Shown piece after piece: positions 34,247-46,616 of a stretch of DNA of 64,000 nucleotides. Source of the stretch: Punica granatum. Its lineage: Eukaryota > Streptophyta > Magnoliopsida > Myrtales > Lythraceae. The position numbers and the translations under genes were made by a program. The first letter of the stretch is position 1. Each line of letters opens with the position of its first letter. The DNA is taken from positions 34,411,122-34,475,121 of the forward strand of contig NC_045129.1 of the NCBI RefSeq assembly GCF_007655135.1, in the 5' to 3' direction. Below the pieces are notes generated by a model, which was given only the letters and a program-made list of their open reading frames with translations, had not been told where the DNA came from and made no database searches.

Positions 34247-37200
34247 ATGAAGGAGAGCAGCAAATCTGTTGCAAACCTCACCGAGACAATCCACTCCCTG
34301 CTTGGGATGAAGGCCACCCTGACTCCCAACTGGGTCGATTCAGTCTGTGATATTGTCAAGTCCATCCATTCAAGAGGGTCCAACGCTCGGTTTCAACCTA
34401 CAAAGCTCGACTCGGACTGGAGAAGCTTGTCCACTGCGGATGAGATTGACAAGGACCAGGTCATAATTTCAAAGTTAAACGGTATGTGATAAATGTCCTT
34501 CGAGGAGTTTATCCTGTTCCTGGCTATTTGCATTTACATGAGTTTGAACGCTCCCGAATGTCCAGGTAATAATTGGATACTCCTCTTTCCCCTGTTTGCA
34601 GATGAGATTGCGTCATTAAATAGCCGCATAAATGAGTTGAGTCTACGAAGAAGGCAGGCCCTCAACGAGTACCTGGACCTGAAAGGTGGAAACCGTGGAG
34701 CGTAATGTAACAGTTATTCTGTGATTGGATGAAAATTGATCTAAATGACATTGCTAACTTGCAGGAAACATTCGGGTATTTTGCCGAATGAGGCCTATAA
34801 CCATGGGCGAGAATCTTGGCCGCTCGAGACCTGTTGCTGCTCCTGACTCAAGCAAGGTTTTTCTTGAAGTCGCCGGTTCAAACAGCCGAAGTTACAGCTT
34901 CGACAGGGTTTTTCCTCCAGGCTCATCCCAAGGTGCTGAAAGCGGCACGGCACCCTCACATTTATTTAAATTCTTCAAACCCAAGAAAAAGGTTCCCTTC
35001 ATCATCTGATCTTCACAAAAAAGTCTCGTGACTGAAAATTTGCAGATGAAGTCTTCATGGAAGTTGAGCCTGTCATTAAATCGGCACTAGATGGATACAA
35101 CGCCTGCCTTTTTGCGTATGGTCAGACAGGCACAGGGAAAACTTTCACTATGGTAAGAAGTGAGAACTATACTACGTAGTTCAGAAGTATCAATCTTAAA
35201 GTATCATATGACACTTAAAAGCAGTCTATCAATATCCTTCGTCTATCTACAATTTCGGTCTTCTGATTGAAAATTCACTCTCCCTGTGTTGAACTATAGG
35301 AAGGCAATTCAGATAATCCAGGACTGGTGCCTCGAACAATTCAAGCACTGCTCAAACGAGCATCGAACAGTAACTATAAGTACCTGTTCAGATTCAGTAT
35401 GCTCGAGATTTACTTGAGAAATCTCAAGGATTTGCTTGTCCCTCAGCCTGTAAAGCCAACAGATCCTATGCCCCCAAAGTGAGTTTTCTTCCATACATAA
35501 CTCAAGTGATGCACACCAGGGTCATTCCTGACTTACTTTGCTATTTCCGTGAACAGCCTCACTATCCAAATGGATCCTAGTGGAGGGATTGATATCGAGA
35601 ACCTTGTGGCAATACCAGTGAGCGACCACAACCAGGCTCTACAGCTGTACAGATTAGGCTGCCGGTTCAGATCGACCGCTTCGACCAACTCTAACCTTAA
35701 CTCAAGCAGATCGCACTGGTAACTTCTCATTCTGTTCACAAAATCGCAAAACTCAATTAACAAATGAGTAGGAAACACCGATTGGCCCGTTGTTTCATGA
35801 AACACCTTTGAGCTTGACCATGGCACTGTTGATTCTGGTCTCCATAGTCCTCTGAGTGTAGGCATTTCATGGATATGTCTGCACAATAAGTACACCAAAG
35901 ACCCAGAATAATGGTGAATTTGGTGAGTTGTACTAAACTTTGTGTATTGATCTCCACAGCTTGATTCGCATATCTATCACTTGCCTCAATGCTCCCGAGA
36001 GGAGACGGGAGAAAAACAAAGTCTGGTTAATTGACCTCGGAGGCAGTGAGCGTGTAGTGAAAACAAAGGCAAGTGGAAGGAGATTGGAAGAGGGAAAAGC
36101 AATCAACTTATCGCTCTCTGCCCTGGGAGATGTGATCTATGCCCTTCAGAGGAAAAAGGGTCACATCCCTTTCAGGTGAGGAAAGAAGACTCTACGGAAC
36201 CGACACATACCCTACATTCCTAGACTTATGTGCAGTTCCACATTATTCGAAGTACCCGGCTATGGAAATGTTCAGCATCAAATAGCAATACTAACCCCGA
36301 GCCTTGTACATTGCAGGAACAGCAAGCTGACGCAAGTTCTGAAGGATTCACTAGGTACTTATACTCCTCATCCTCAAAACTCTCTATCTACTTGGACCAG
36401 CAACATTATTCAGTTCTAATATCACGTGCAGTCTTCTTCGGGAATGTCTTTCACAGTGTCGGTATAGGGCCTTTTATTAACTTTTCTTTATCTGCATCTT
36501 CGAAAATCTAGGAGAGGACTCAAAAACGTTGATGTTAGTCCATGTAAGCCCGAAAGAGGAAGATCTTTGTGAGACCATATGTACGCTCAACTTTGCTGCT
36601 AGGGTGAGAAGCACTTGCCTGGGAAATGAAGATCCAACTGTAAGAATACGACTTTTTACCTTTCAGGTAAATCCCAAGGTAACCTCAGGCTATTTCTGAT
36701 AATTACTGTTGTTAAGCAGGAAAAGGCACAGAAGGAAGCTGCCAAGGAAAATCTGCAGGCAGTAATTGCAGGCATTGAATGTGAGCGCCAGAAATTGAGA
36801 GAAGACATGGACAAGTTAAACATAAAATTGAAAAGCCTTACTAGGACAGACCCCTCCTGCTGTGAGAATGAATACTTAGCTTTGGAAGTCCCTCAGGTTA
36901 ATCCTGACATCACGAAGAACAAAATTAAGGATGCCAGAGCAGCTTCGTCCTCAAAACTACCAGGATTTATGAGGCCGACATTTTGCAGCCAAAAGAAATC
37001 AGGAACGAATCAACCTATGTTTGATGAGAAGCAGTTGTTCAAGACACGGAAGAGACGGACATCATCTCATCGGGCCAGATCAGTGGCATTCCCGATGAAG
37101 AGTGGTTCGGAATATACTTCTGATTGCAGTATTTCTGGAGCAAGTTGTTTGGTTGATCTAATGAAAAGCACTGCAGATGTTGAAACAGAGCACAGCATAG

Positions 37201-38252
37201 ACACATCTGAGTGTGATATCAAGATGGTCGTCTTCTCGGAGGAGAAAAAGCTGGTGACCAGTGATAAAATGGAAAATAAGAATTACTCCATGCAACATCT
37301 AAAAGTTGATAAATGGTTACAGTCACGTGAGAGCAGATTGGCTGCTCGCATTTCGAACAATAGACGGGTCCCTGCTGTACCTCTCCCACTGAAGCAAAAG
37401 GGCAAGGAACAGAACAGGGCAGAGAGCTTGCACTGTAAAGTGGATGCCAAGGATTTTAAGACTACAGAGATCGATAAACATTACAGCAAAAATGAAGTTG
37501 TTGCAGATGAGGGGGCTTCAAGCAGCTTGACAGTTGAAGTTGAAATGGATACAGCCCAAAGCAAACAGAGCAATTCACTCATGAATGAGGATCAAATGCT
37601 AGATATGGAGTCTTGGTTTGATGCCTCGTTGATACTGGAGGATGAGAATTACCCTTTTAAGGTCAGGGATGACATTCTCAGTGGTGAATTGGAGGATTTC
37701 AGGCAAAACGAGATGCCGGCTTTGCAGAAATCAAAGGAATTCATCCATGAACACAATGACCCAGAAGAAAAATTCTATGTGTCTGACTCAAGTTCAAAAT
37801 CGGAGCTGTACCTTCGAGAGGTGTTGTATGACATGAATATGGAAGATACAGAAGGGAGTGCCTCCCCTAATATGTTCAAGATACAGGGAAGAACAAACCA
37901 TTTGGATTTGAAGAACATAAGAGCTTTATTTACGGATGATACAATTCAGAAGAATACAAGCATCAATACACAGAATGTTCATCAATTAGAAGGGAACGCA
38001 GGCAAAGCAGGTATAAGATCAGTTCTTATTCAAACTTATCTGCTCTTAGTAAACTATGAAATTCAATGCAGTTAAACACAATATGATTTTAAATGTGACA
38101 GATTCATGTCTTACACTTTATGATGATTTTCGTTAGGTATCTATCATCCACTGAATGAGAAAGTTCAGATCATATGTGCCAGTGCTCTCCTAGGACTGCG
38201 ATTGCAGAGCCTTGGCTTCGGGGATGACTTCTTCAATGGCTTGACACGTTAA
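34247..38252 (+). CDS. KIN-14 family kinesin motor protein
   Basis: Minus-end-directed microtubule motor. Eleven exons join in frame: 34247-34481, 34602-34685, 34765-34932, 35046-35152, 35300-35478, 35557-35718, 35960-36175, 36317-36354, 36512-36639, 36720-38010 and 38137-38252, giving 907 residues with GT-AG introns. A neck coiled coil (about 79-100) runs directly into the motor at [16 protein letters not shown], the arrangement that defines kinesin-14. P-loop GQTGTGKT is at 188-195, switch I SSRSH at 307-311, and switch II is DLGGSE at 337-342 instead of the usual DLAGSE. A second helix (about 440-480) follows the motor, then a long acidic, probably disordered tail. The C-terminus ([19 protein letters not shown] onward) is hydrophobic. 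It resembles the Arabidopsis At1g55550 group as I recall it; exact subfamily is not certain. Confidence 0.92.
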
Positions 38253-40820
38253 GACCTGCATCACAGTCCACAATCGAGGAGTAACCACCACTTCTGCTCT
38301 AATATGGTCAGGAGTTTGAAATGACTCGAGCATGGCTGCAGTAAGCAGAAGATATAGAGAAAGAACAATAATCATATCTCATCGTGAATGAGTAAAGAAA
38401 AAAGCAAAGACAGTGTTTGCATAGAAACAGCATCATGATGCTGCTCCAATCTTCAGCAAATCAGGCAGAAAACTTTATTATTTATTCCTTCGTTTGCATG
38501 ATGAGAGCTTTCGCTTACAGAGAAAGCATTTTTGACCATGTACATATGTGCATGTATATCGACACATAATGGCCAGTTTGCACATTAAAGAGCCTAGGTG
38601 GTTTCCTCCATGCAGTATTATGAGTTCCCTTCAAAGCATATGGAAAGTCTGAGTTGCAAATGGAATTACAAAATTTAATGGTGACAATAAACAATCCACT
38701 TCATTACCGAAGATAATTAGGAATACATAAACTCAGCTACTTGCGGAGAGACGTTATGACAAAGAAGAAGGGGATTTCCTGATATCCATTGAGTCGGGGA
38801 AATTATTAGAGAAGTTCAAAGCTGCATATTCTATCTGCTAGCAATGCATGATATTGCTGCTTCTGCAAATTGAGGCACTTTCAAAGTGAAGAACATGTAT
38901 ATATATAGATTCGAAGGTAATATGAGGATTTTAACTTCAAGTGAAGCAGGTACTGTTCTTACGTAGCTTACCGTATAATTGGCAGGTCCATTCCCAGGGT
39001 TATCTGTGAAAATCACCTAATAACGTCTTCTACTGAAAAAGATGAGAAAAATCGACCAGGATGATCTTGGAAAACTCACAAAAAATGGTGCTATGCTAAG
39101 TCAGTCCATCGAAGAATACCGATAAATCAGCAGTTTCTCATTGCTGATTAGGAGCTTCATTCACCGTTCAAAGAAGGTCCAACACACCCCTTTGCCCCAT
39201 AACTCTCTTACGTACCTTGCCTGCATTCAAGAAGATTACCGAGAAGCATGATTGCCGGGCATGATCTGCAGCAAAAACATCACTTCACAAGAGGGGCTTC
39301 TCTCTGGGCCTTTTTCATCAGACACATCCTGAACGGCGGGATGAGAAGCTAAACAACTTCAAGCAAGGGCAGACAGACACGGGGGGCTTCTGGATTCTAA
39401 AGTCCTGCACGGTCGCTGTCCGGTGTAGGCTTTCAATTCTTGAAAGTGTCAGTGGTTAGTACGTAACAGTTGGCCGTTAATATTTGCAGTTGCAGCGCAA
39501 AGGGATTCATACTCTTCACATGTACACACACCCCAATGAACATTGAATCTCTCGTTTGCGTGTGTATATATATAAAATAATAAAATGAAAAAAATGAAAT
39601 TTCTTTAATATATTTCAATCGACCGCCCCATTAAGTTTTCTAGTAAATTTCGTTATTTTTCGGCACCTTTTCATCGGCTCCAGCTATGGAACTCATAGCG
39701 GTCCAAACAGCAATAACATTTTAAATCATCAAATTTGGACAATAGTATTTCCCAAAAAAAGAAAAAAGAAAAATCAATTTACGGCAAAGCTAAAGGAGAG
39801 AGACAATATCCAAATGGATGAGTCAAGTCTTTGAGGACAATACTAAAATTAATAATCAATGGATAAGATTGATGATGTAAGTCAAATATTTTAAGTGCCT
39901 TCCCAACTTTTATTACCCAATGATGATTGTTCCCAACTCCAGTTATCAATTTTTTAAACTCCCATCTATTTATTCAACGGTGTGCGGGTATTAAAACTAC
40001 CAGGAGGACATAATTTCCCTACTTTTTACTAAAGCGAATCGGCCGATATGTCGGAGCTCCGATTTCATTCTCGATTAAGTCGGGTCTGCTCCCTTGGTCC
40101 ATCAAACTTCACAAAAAATTGTCACTTTCGAATGGCCCCGAATACGATCCTGAAAACTTATCCATCAAGGTGCGAGCAAGCGAGTCTTGGGCGCCGCACC
40201 GTGGATGGAGATAGCGAAAAAAAAGGAAAATGGATGGTGAAGAGAAGGGGTCATAATGCTGCCAAGAGAAAATAAAAATGACAAGACCAAAAGACATTTC
40301 CTGGGATGTACTAAAAAGTAATACTGCTTCCCATGGTTGTTTGGACCCAAACAGCTTTTCCCATTTGGAGATCTCAGGAGATGGCACAGACTTCAGTGAT
40401 GATTCTCTCCTTTTCACCATTTTCTCTCTCACTTTTTACTGTCAGAGCAGAGCAGAGAGCAGAGGAGAGAAGAAGAAAGCGTTGGAGTCAGCAAAGCCAG
40501 TCAACTCCCCACACTTTGTTTCCGAAATTGGACATTTCTTCCCTTTGGAGATTAAAAAATTGCAGAAAATACAGAAGGAAAGTCTCTGTTCTGTTCTGCT
40601 GCTGTGATTGTGTTTGATCAATGGAGGCAAGACAATAAAAAAGACAGTTACTGATGTGAGGTGAGTTACTGCAACAACGACAACAACAACGTTGGAGAAA
40701 AGGGGCACGTAAAGGAACAAACTTTACCCTGCTGGTCGCACTTTGGAAGTAGATAGAGAGCGTAAAAATTGCAACTTTTTGTTTCAAGAAAGCCGATAAA
40801 TTAAGAGAGAGAAGGTGAGG

Positions 40821-40856
<36 letters not shown>

Positions 40857-41206
40857 ATTCTTGCTCACGGGGGCTATGGGACTTGGTCGTATCCTCCAAT
40901 TGAACCCATCTTCGTCATCTTCATCTGCTTCTTCTTCGTCTTCTTCATACTCCTCAGTCGTTTCTGCTCAAAACCCTAACCTCCAATCAGGGCCACTGCT
41001 GCTGTCTCTGGTCTTCCATTAACCCCACTTGCCCACCTTAGCCTGTTCCCTCAGATCTGCCTCGGACGCAACAAAATTCCAGCTTTTGATCGACACCCAC
41101 CTGCCTGTTTTGACCAGACAGACGAGGGAAGGTGCTGTTGCTCTGTTCTGCTGGGTGTGGAGCTCTCTCTGCTGTCTGTCGTGTTGCTTGTTAGGTGAGG
41201 TGAGCT
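38253..41206. other. Kinesin 3' flank and PUR-alpha promoter/5' UTR
   Basis: No gene was recognised between the kinesin stop and the PUR-alpha start. Positions 40822-40856 are a (GA)n run. Positions 40870-41200 are pyrimidine-rich with TCTTC repeats and are probably the PUR-alpha 5' UTR. Frames at 40048-40868 on both strands are low-complexity and unsupported. Confidence 0.5.
40822..40856. promoter_or_regulatory. (GA)n element upstream of PUR-alpha
   Basis: A run of about 16 GA dinucleotides roughly 350 bp before the PUR-alpha ATG. GA/CT runs at this position are common in plant core promoters and leaders and can bind BBR/BPC factors. The regulatory role here is inference only. Confidence 0.35.
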
Positions 41207-43463
41207 ATGGAGGGGAATTCGGGAGGTGGGAATGATGTTGAGTTGATGTGCAAGACCCTCCAGGTAGAGCACAAGCTGTTCTACTTCGATTTGAAGGAGA
41301 ACCCGAGGGGCCGGTACCTCAAGATCTCCGAGAAGACCTCTGCTACTCGTTCCACTATCATTGTGCCCTTCTCGGGCATCTCGTGGTTCTTGGATCTCTT
41401 CAACTACTACGTCAATTCCGACGATCAGGACGCCTACAGCAAGGAGCTTCAGCTCGATACCAAGGCATTACTTCTTGTCTTTCCTCCATCTAGTTGAATA
41501 CTTATTCCACCTACTCGTCATGTCTAAAAAATCCCCTTCATCTTTAATTTTTATTCTATTGATTTTTCCATGTTTTGCTGCTGTCAGATTTTTTATTTCG
41601 ATGTCGGGGAGAACAGAAGGGGTCGATTCTTGAAGGCAAGTCTTCTGATTCTTTGCTCATCTTATCGCATTTTCCAGATGATGACATGAGAAGTCAAAAG
41701 TACTAATGGTGATTGATTCTAAGCTCTTACATGTTTCCTTTTGTTTTGGGACTGCAATGTCCGAGGTTTCCTTTCCCAGAATTTTCCCTGAGTTTCTCAA
41801 TCCTGAAGCAATAATTTTTACAGAATCTCAGTTCAGTTAATGGTGGATTTGGGTATATACAGGAGTTTCTATATAAGGCAAAAAGACAATGCAGAGAAAG
41901 TGTGTGTTCAGCAGTATTTACCGAATTGAAGCTATGGAGCAGATTTATGAGTCACAAGACTCATTGTTTATTAGTGCAATGAATCTTCTTTCCCATTATC
42001 GGGCTTTTTATCAGCATTCATAGAAACAATGAAACTTGGAAGATGCTTATGATTGAGAATGTAATAGATTAGCTGCTTAACGTCACAGTCTAAAGTATTC
42101 TTTGTTCCGGTTTGCTGTCAATATATTAAACTTTTATCAGGTTTTCAAATCATTTCTTTGTTCATGAAAAAGGTCGTCTGCTCCTAAAGAGGTGGCAGGA
42201 AGAAAAACCAATACACATACATATATTTGCTTGGGATATACCTACTTCTGTCTATCTCTATTCCAGTTCCAATTCAGATATGTAACTTTCAGCTTCCAAA
42301 TTACTTGGGCCTTTTATTCTGTTTCCGTTCTTACTTTGCAAAGATTTCCCTTCACAGGTCTCTGAAGCTTCAGTCAACAGGAATCGAAGCACTATCATTG
42401 TCCCAGCAGGCAGTGCAAGGGATGAAGGGTGGGCAGCATTCAGGAACATCTTAGCTGAGATTAACGAAGCAAATAGGCTCTTTATCATGCCCAATCAAGT
42501 TTAGCTCCTCCTAAACCTTCGACCATTATTTTACTGATAAATTTATATTGCCTCGCTGAAAGCTGGATATTTTGTTCTGAAAACAGCAAAACTCGGAACC
42601 TTCGGAACGTATTGTTGGGCTCTCAGATGATGTTGGGGCAGGCTTCATATCAGGACACAACAGCCAGCCTTCACCAGCTTCTGATCTGAACGTTGACCGA
42701 GGAGTGGAGCTGCCTGCACAAGATGAAATCGGCAATGTGGGCGTCTCGAAAGTGATCAGAGTTGATCAGAAGAAATTCTTCTTCGATCTTGGGAGCAACA
42801 ACCGAGGTCATTTCCTGAGGATATCTGAGGTATGCTTGTGAAACGTCTGGGGACACCAAGACCATTTTTCTTTTTCCTGGTAAAGGAGAAAACAAAATCT
42901 ACGGTAATAAGTGAGCGGGCTTCACTTTAGAAGATGTGTTTCCGAACGGAAGCATAGAAACCTGTCCTTGCTTGCTAAAAATGAAAATTAGTTTTATATA
43001 TATATAAGTTATGGAAGGAAAATGGAGTTCTTCCCTAAAGCTGACCAATCCATTCTGTTAAGAAGTTGAAACTAGTAAGGTGATTGCATCTGCAAAGCAC
43101 ACAGAGCTTGGGTCATTGCTCTCCTTTGCCATGCAAGCTAACTTGCAACAACAGCAGAAACAGACCAGTAAACTGGGGCAATTAATTACCAAGAATCAAA
43201 AGCAGAACTTGTTTTTGGACTTTAGGCTTAGGAGGAATGCACCATGTCAAATTAGCCGATTATAACCACAAGTTCAATGAACTTTAATGGCATTAGCATA
43301 AATGATGCAGGTTGCTGGTTCTGATCGTTCATCCATCATCCTCCCTCTCTCGGGACTGAAGCAGTTCCACGAAATCGTGGGCCATTTCGTAGAGATAACC
43401 AAGGACCGGATTGAAGGAATGACTGGTGCAAACGTCCGAACTGTGGACCCCCCGCAAAGATGA
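41207..43463 (+). CDS. PURA1: PUR-alpha single-stranded nucleic-acid-binding protein
   Basis: Purine-rich-element binding transcription and replication factor; in plants it binds telomere-box-type promoter elements of growth genes. Five exons give 280 residues: 41207-41464, 41588-41635, 42358-42498, 42587-42829 and 43311-43463. Three PUR repeats are visible. Repeat I is ELMCKTLQVEHKLFYFDLKE with NPRGRYLKISE, repeat II is IFYFDVGENRRGRFLKVSEA, and repeat III is KVIRVDQKKFFFDLGSNNRG with HFLRISE. The C-terminus TGANVRTVDPPQR matches plant PUR-alpha. A Gly-rich N-terminus precedes repeat I, shorter than I recall for Arabidopsis. Introns 1 and 2 start with GC, not GT (41465-41466 AAG|GCATTA and 41636-41637 AAG|GCAAGT), bracketing a 48-base exon; using any nearby GT breaks the conserved frame or inserts residues. 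Confidence 0.93.
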
Positions 43464-44733
43464 ATGGTGGCAATGAACCGATACAGGAGTTTGCTGAGAA
43501 ACGCCTGATTAATAATCTCATCTCCGCTAAGGTTTCTTTAGAGTGCCAAGTAGGGTGTCTAATTAGGGGTGGTGCAGTGATGCTTTTATCTGTTACCTTT
43601 TTTCTTTTTCCTCTTCTTCATTTTGTCATTCAGGTTTCTGAAATAACCGATTTATCTGTTCAGTCGACAGATAAAGACAATAGGGAATAACACGAATAAA
43701 AGTACCGGAATCGTGTGATTGTTTATGTCTGTACGATAGTGTGGTCTCACTGCATTTTAACTTTGTTTCCAATAAGCGCTAGTAGCAGCAGTTGTGTTTG
43801 TCTCTGTTACAACAATAATCGAAACAATTGTGAAGATTTCATTAATTAAGTTCTCCGTACTCACAGCTTAATCTCAAATATCGATTGTTTGTCTAAGCTT
43901 CCTTGTCTTTCCCAGCTTTTCATTTCTCGTTCATGTTGCTCCTTCCATTGATGTGACCTCACGAGTATTTGAGGAACCCCATGGAAAAGTCTGCAGTATT
44001 GCCAAATTCATTTCTAAGCAACTTTGATTCCTATCATCAAATGCCCTGTTTGATTCTCAAGATGCATCTTGTCGGCGTTGAAGCACAGATAAAAGCAGTT
44101 CATGCTTTGAGCAAAACATCTGGTATGCGATCAGAAGTACAGGAGCAGAGAAGGAGATAAGAAATATCACAGTTGAGAGCAAACATTCATGTCATTCTCC
44201 ATAAGCGTACTCTCTCTCTCTCTCTCTGTGTAACAGTGGTAGATGTAACCGGATCTCTTAGTCGGGAAAAGTCGAGGATTCATTTTCACGCTTATCTTCT
44301 GTCCTTATATTTTTTTTTTCCGTGTTTCTTATTCTAACTGCTTTTGTTTTCTGGTGTGTCTGCATATGTTCCTTTCTCCATTAGTATGAACTTCAGTTTG
44401 CAGAAAGACTGCAGTAAAAGACCCGGTGAACACTTTTGTTTCCGGTAAAACTCTGAAAACTCTATTAACCCGACTTATTTGATTTGAGAGATTCATGTTT
44501 GTCCATGTTGGAACAGAGACGAGCTGTAATAGCATTAGCACGTCGGCTGATATATCTTGTATGTTATTAACAAAGTAGAAGAGAAGCATAGAGACGAGAT
44601 AATAATAGACGATTAAAATTTTATGTCATTCTCGGAAAGGGCTGATACATCAATGAATGTTCTCTGTCACTCACTCACAAAACCGAGGGAGTTGCCCGAT
44701 CTGCGAGACAATTACAAAGAAGGAAAAACATTC
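43464..44733. other. 3' flanks of PUR-alpha and the minus-strand SKS-like gene
   Basis: The 3' UTR regions of two convergent genes. A short (tc)n run lies at about 44208-44227. Small frames show no conserved content and no RNA gene was recognised. Confidence 0.5.
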
Positions 44734-46616
44734 TTAGATGGTGTAGGGTGGTGGCTTGGGCAAGCCGGTGACGACGCCGCAAAGTTGGGTGCTGTCAGGA
44801 ACGTTGTACTCATCCCTGAGGGACCTCTCAGGGGACACAACGCTGATGTAGAGCTCCTGTCCGAGGTAGCGGTTCTCCAGGAGCTCAGACCTCAGGTTCC
44901 ACATACCAGCGTTGTCGAAGGTAAGCATGATGGCTGCCCATGACTTGGGGAACACCTGGATGGTGTGCCTGCTCACGGCATCGAGGAGGTTGTAGTTCGA
45001 TCTCTTCTCCGGAGTCCACCTCCCTGGCTCAATCCTGTTTTGAAGAGCAAATCAAAGGTCATTGTCAAGCAGGAAGAGCTAATCAAGCAATCGGAAGTAT
45101 GATAGCACGGGATAAAAGGGTGTGTTTGTGTATGTATACTTACGCGACGGCAAAGAAGGAGTATCCATCGAGGTTGTATGACTGGATGCTCTTCTCGTGG
45201 TTCTCGAGGATGATCTCCACGTAGTTACGGAAGGTGACATTCAGCACATTGGGTGCCTGCTTCACCTGCTCAATCTTGGCTGGCGGCTCATCAGAGATGA
45301 TGTTGTACTGGAAGACCTTCTCGGGGACCTGGTAGTACTCAGCGAGCTTCAATGGGGTGGCAGGGTTGACGTGTGAGACACCGTTGAGGGAATACCGGAG
45401 CTTGCCGCTGTCCCTGTGGGCAGAGTTGACGAGCTTGATGGTGCGGGTGATGTTGATCTGGCCGTAGTGGTACGAGCCCTGGGGGTTGGGCCTGGCGGCG
45501 CTGGCTGTGAGGTTCCACCTGAAGGACCGGTACTGGTTGAGGGACCAGGCCCAGCCTTCTGGGGCGGGTGGGAGCTCGGGTGAGGCCGGGCCTTTGCTGT
45601 TGGTGTAACTGATGATGGCGGTGGTGGTGAGCACCTGCTTGGTGAACCGGGTGGAGGCCACCATGTAGTAGTCCTTGGGCTCCTGGTCAGCAGTCACGAG
45701 CACGCTGTAGCACTGGCCGACATGCACGTCAAGGGAGTCGTACACGTTCTGGACGGTATGGGATCCCTCCATCTCGACAAGCTTCATCGGGTGGCCCTGG
45801 ATCCTGAAGTTGAGGGAGTTCTTGATCCCGACGTTGCAGATCCTGTACTTGTAAGTCTTCCCGGGCTTCATGGTGAACAGGGGCTTGTCGCTGTCCTTGG
45901 CCTTGTTGGATTTCCCATTGATGAGGACGCCATCGGGCCTGGCAAGGGAGCGTCCACTGTCTAGGAAGTTCTTCAACTGGGTGTGGGACTTGGCGTACCA
46001 GTCGCCAATGAGCACGGTGTACTCATCCTCAGGATCTGCATACGGGACGGGGATGAGCAGACGGCTGTTCACACGGAGCCCACCGAAGCCACCAGCTGCC
46101 CGGTGAGTGGATGTGGTGGGGTAGTAGAAGTAGGTCCCGATCTGATCCTTGACCTGGAAGTGGTAGGTGTAGTTCGTTCCAGGGGCGATTGGGCACATGG
46201 TCCCTAGGGTCCCATCTTGCCACGAGTTCTTCCTTTGCTGGATGCCGCTCCTGCAGGAACCCAGAAAAACAAACACATCCATTAGGAAAAGCCCACACCA
46301 TTATTCTTATTGTTCCAGGAAACATCAGATGAACAAACAATATAGCAGGAGACGCTGCAGTTCGTTACCATGTGAGCAGGAAAGGCTCGTCGAGGTTGTT
46401 GTAGACATTAAGGACGATGTTGTTGTTGGTGGTGGAGTTGATATTGGGGCCGGGGAACTGCCCGTTGATGAGGATACCCTTCTGGGGGACACCCAACGGG
46501 GAGATCGTGCCATAGGTGACGTTCCAGGTGAAGAACAGGTAAGGGTCCTCAGCCCGTGCAACCATGGCCCCAGCCGAGAGGCATAACAACACAACCATTG
46601 CCAGAACACCTCCCAT
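44734..46616 (-). CDS. SKU5-similar / NTP303-like multicopper oxidase homologue
   Basis: Secreted cupredoxin-fold protein of the 'L-ascorbate oxidase homolog' type. Exons 46616-46369, 46250-45144 and 45034-44734 join in frame to 551 residues, the usual length. An N-terminal signal peptide (hydrophobic to about residue 22, then EDPYLFF) and several N-glycosylation sequons (NVT, NST, NYT, NLT) fit an apoplastic protein. The motifs where true ascorbate oxidases carry copper-binding histidines are replaced: LLTWSGIQQRKNSWQDG lacks HWH, and the C-terminal PKSWAAIMLTFDNAGMWNLR lacks the HCHxxxH motif. So it probably lacks oxidase activity, as reported for pollen NTP303/Bp10 and SKS proteins. No C-terminal GPI signal is evident (ends PPPYTI). 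Head-to-head with a close paralogue at 48321-50174. Confidence 0.92.

Noticed and set aside
45722..46586. Plus-strand frames across the minus-strand SKS-like gene
   Set aside because: They are shadows of a GC-rich coding exon on the other strand, where the conserved cupredoxin sequence and splice joins are clear.
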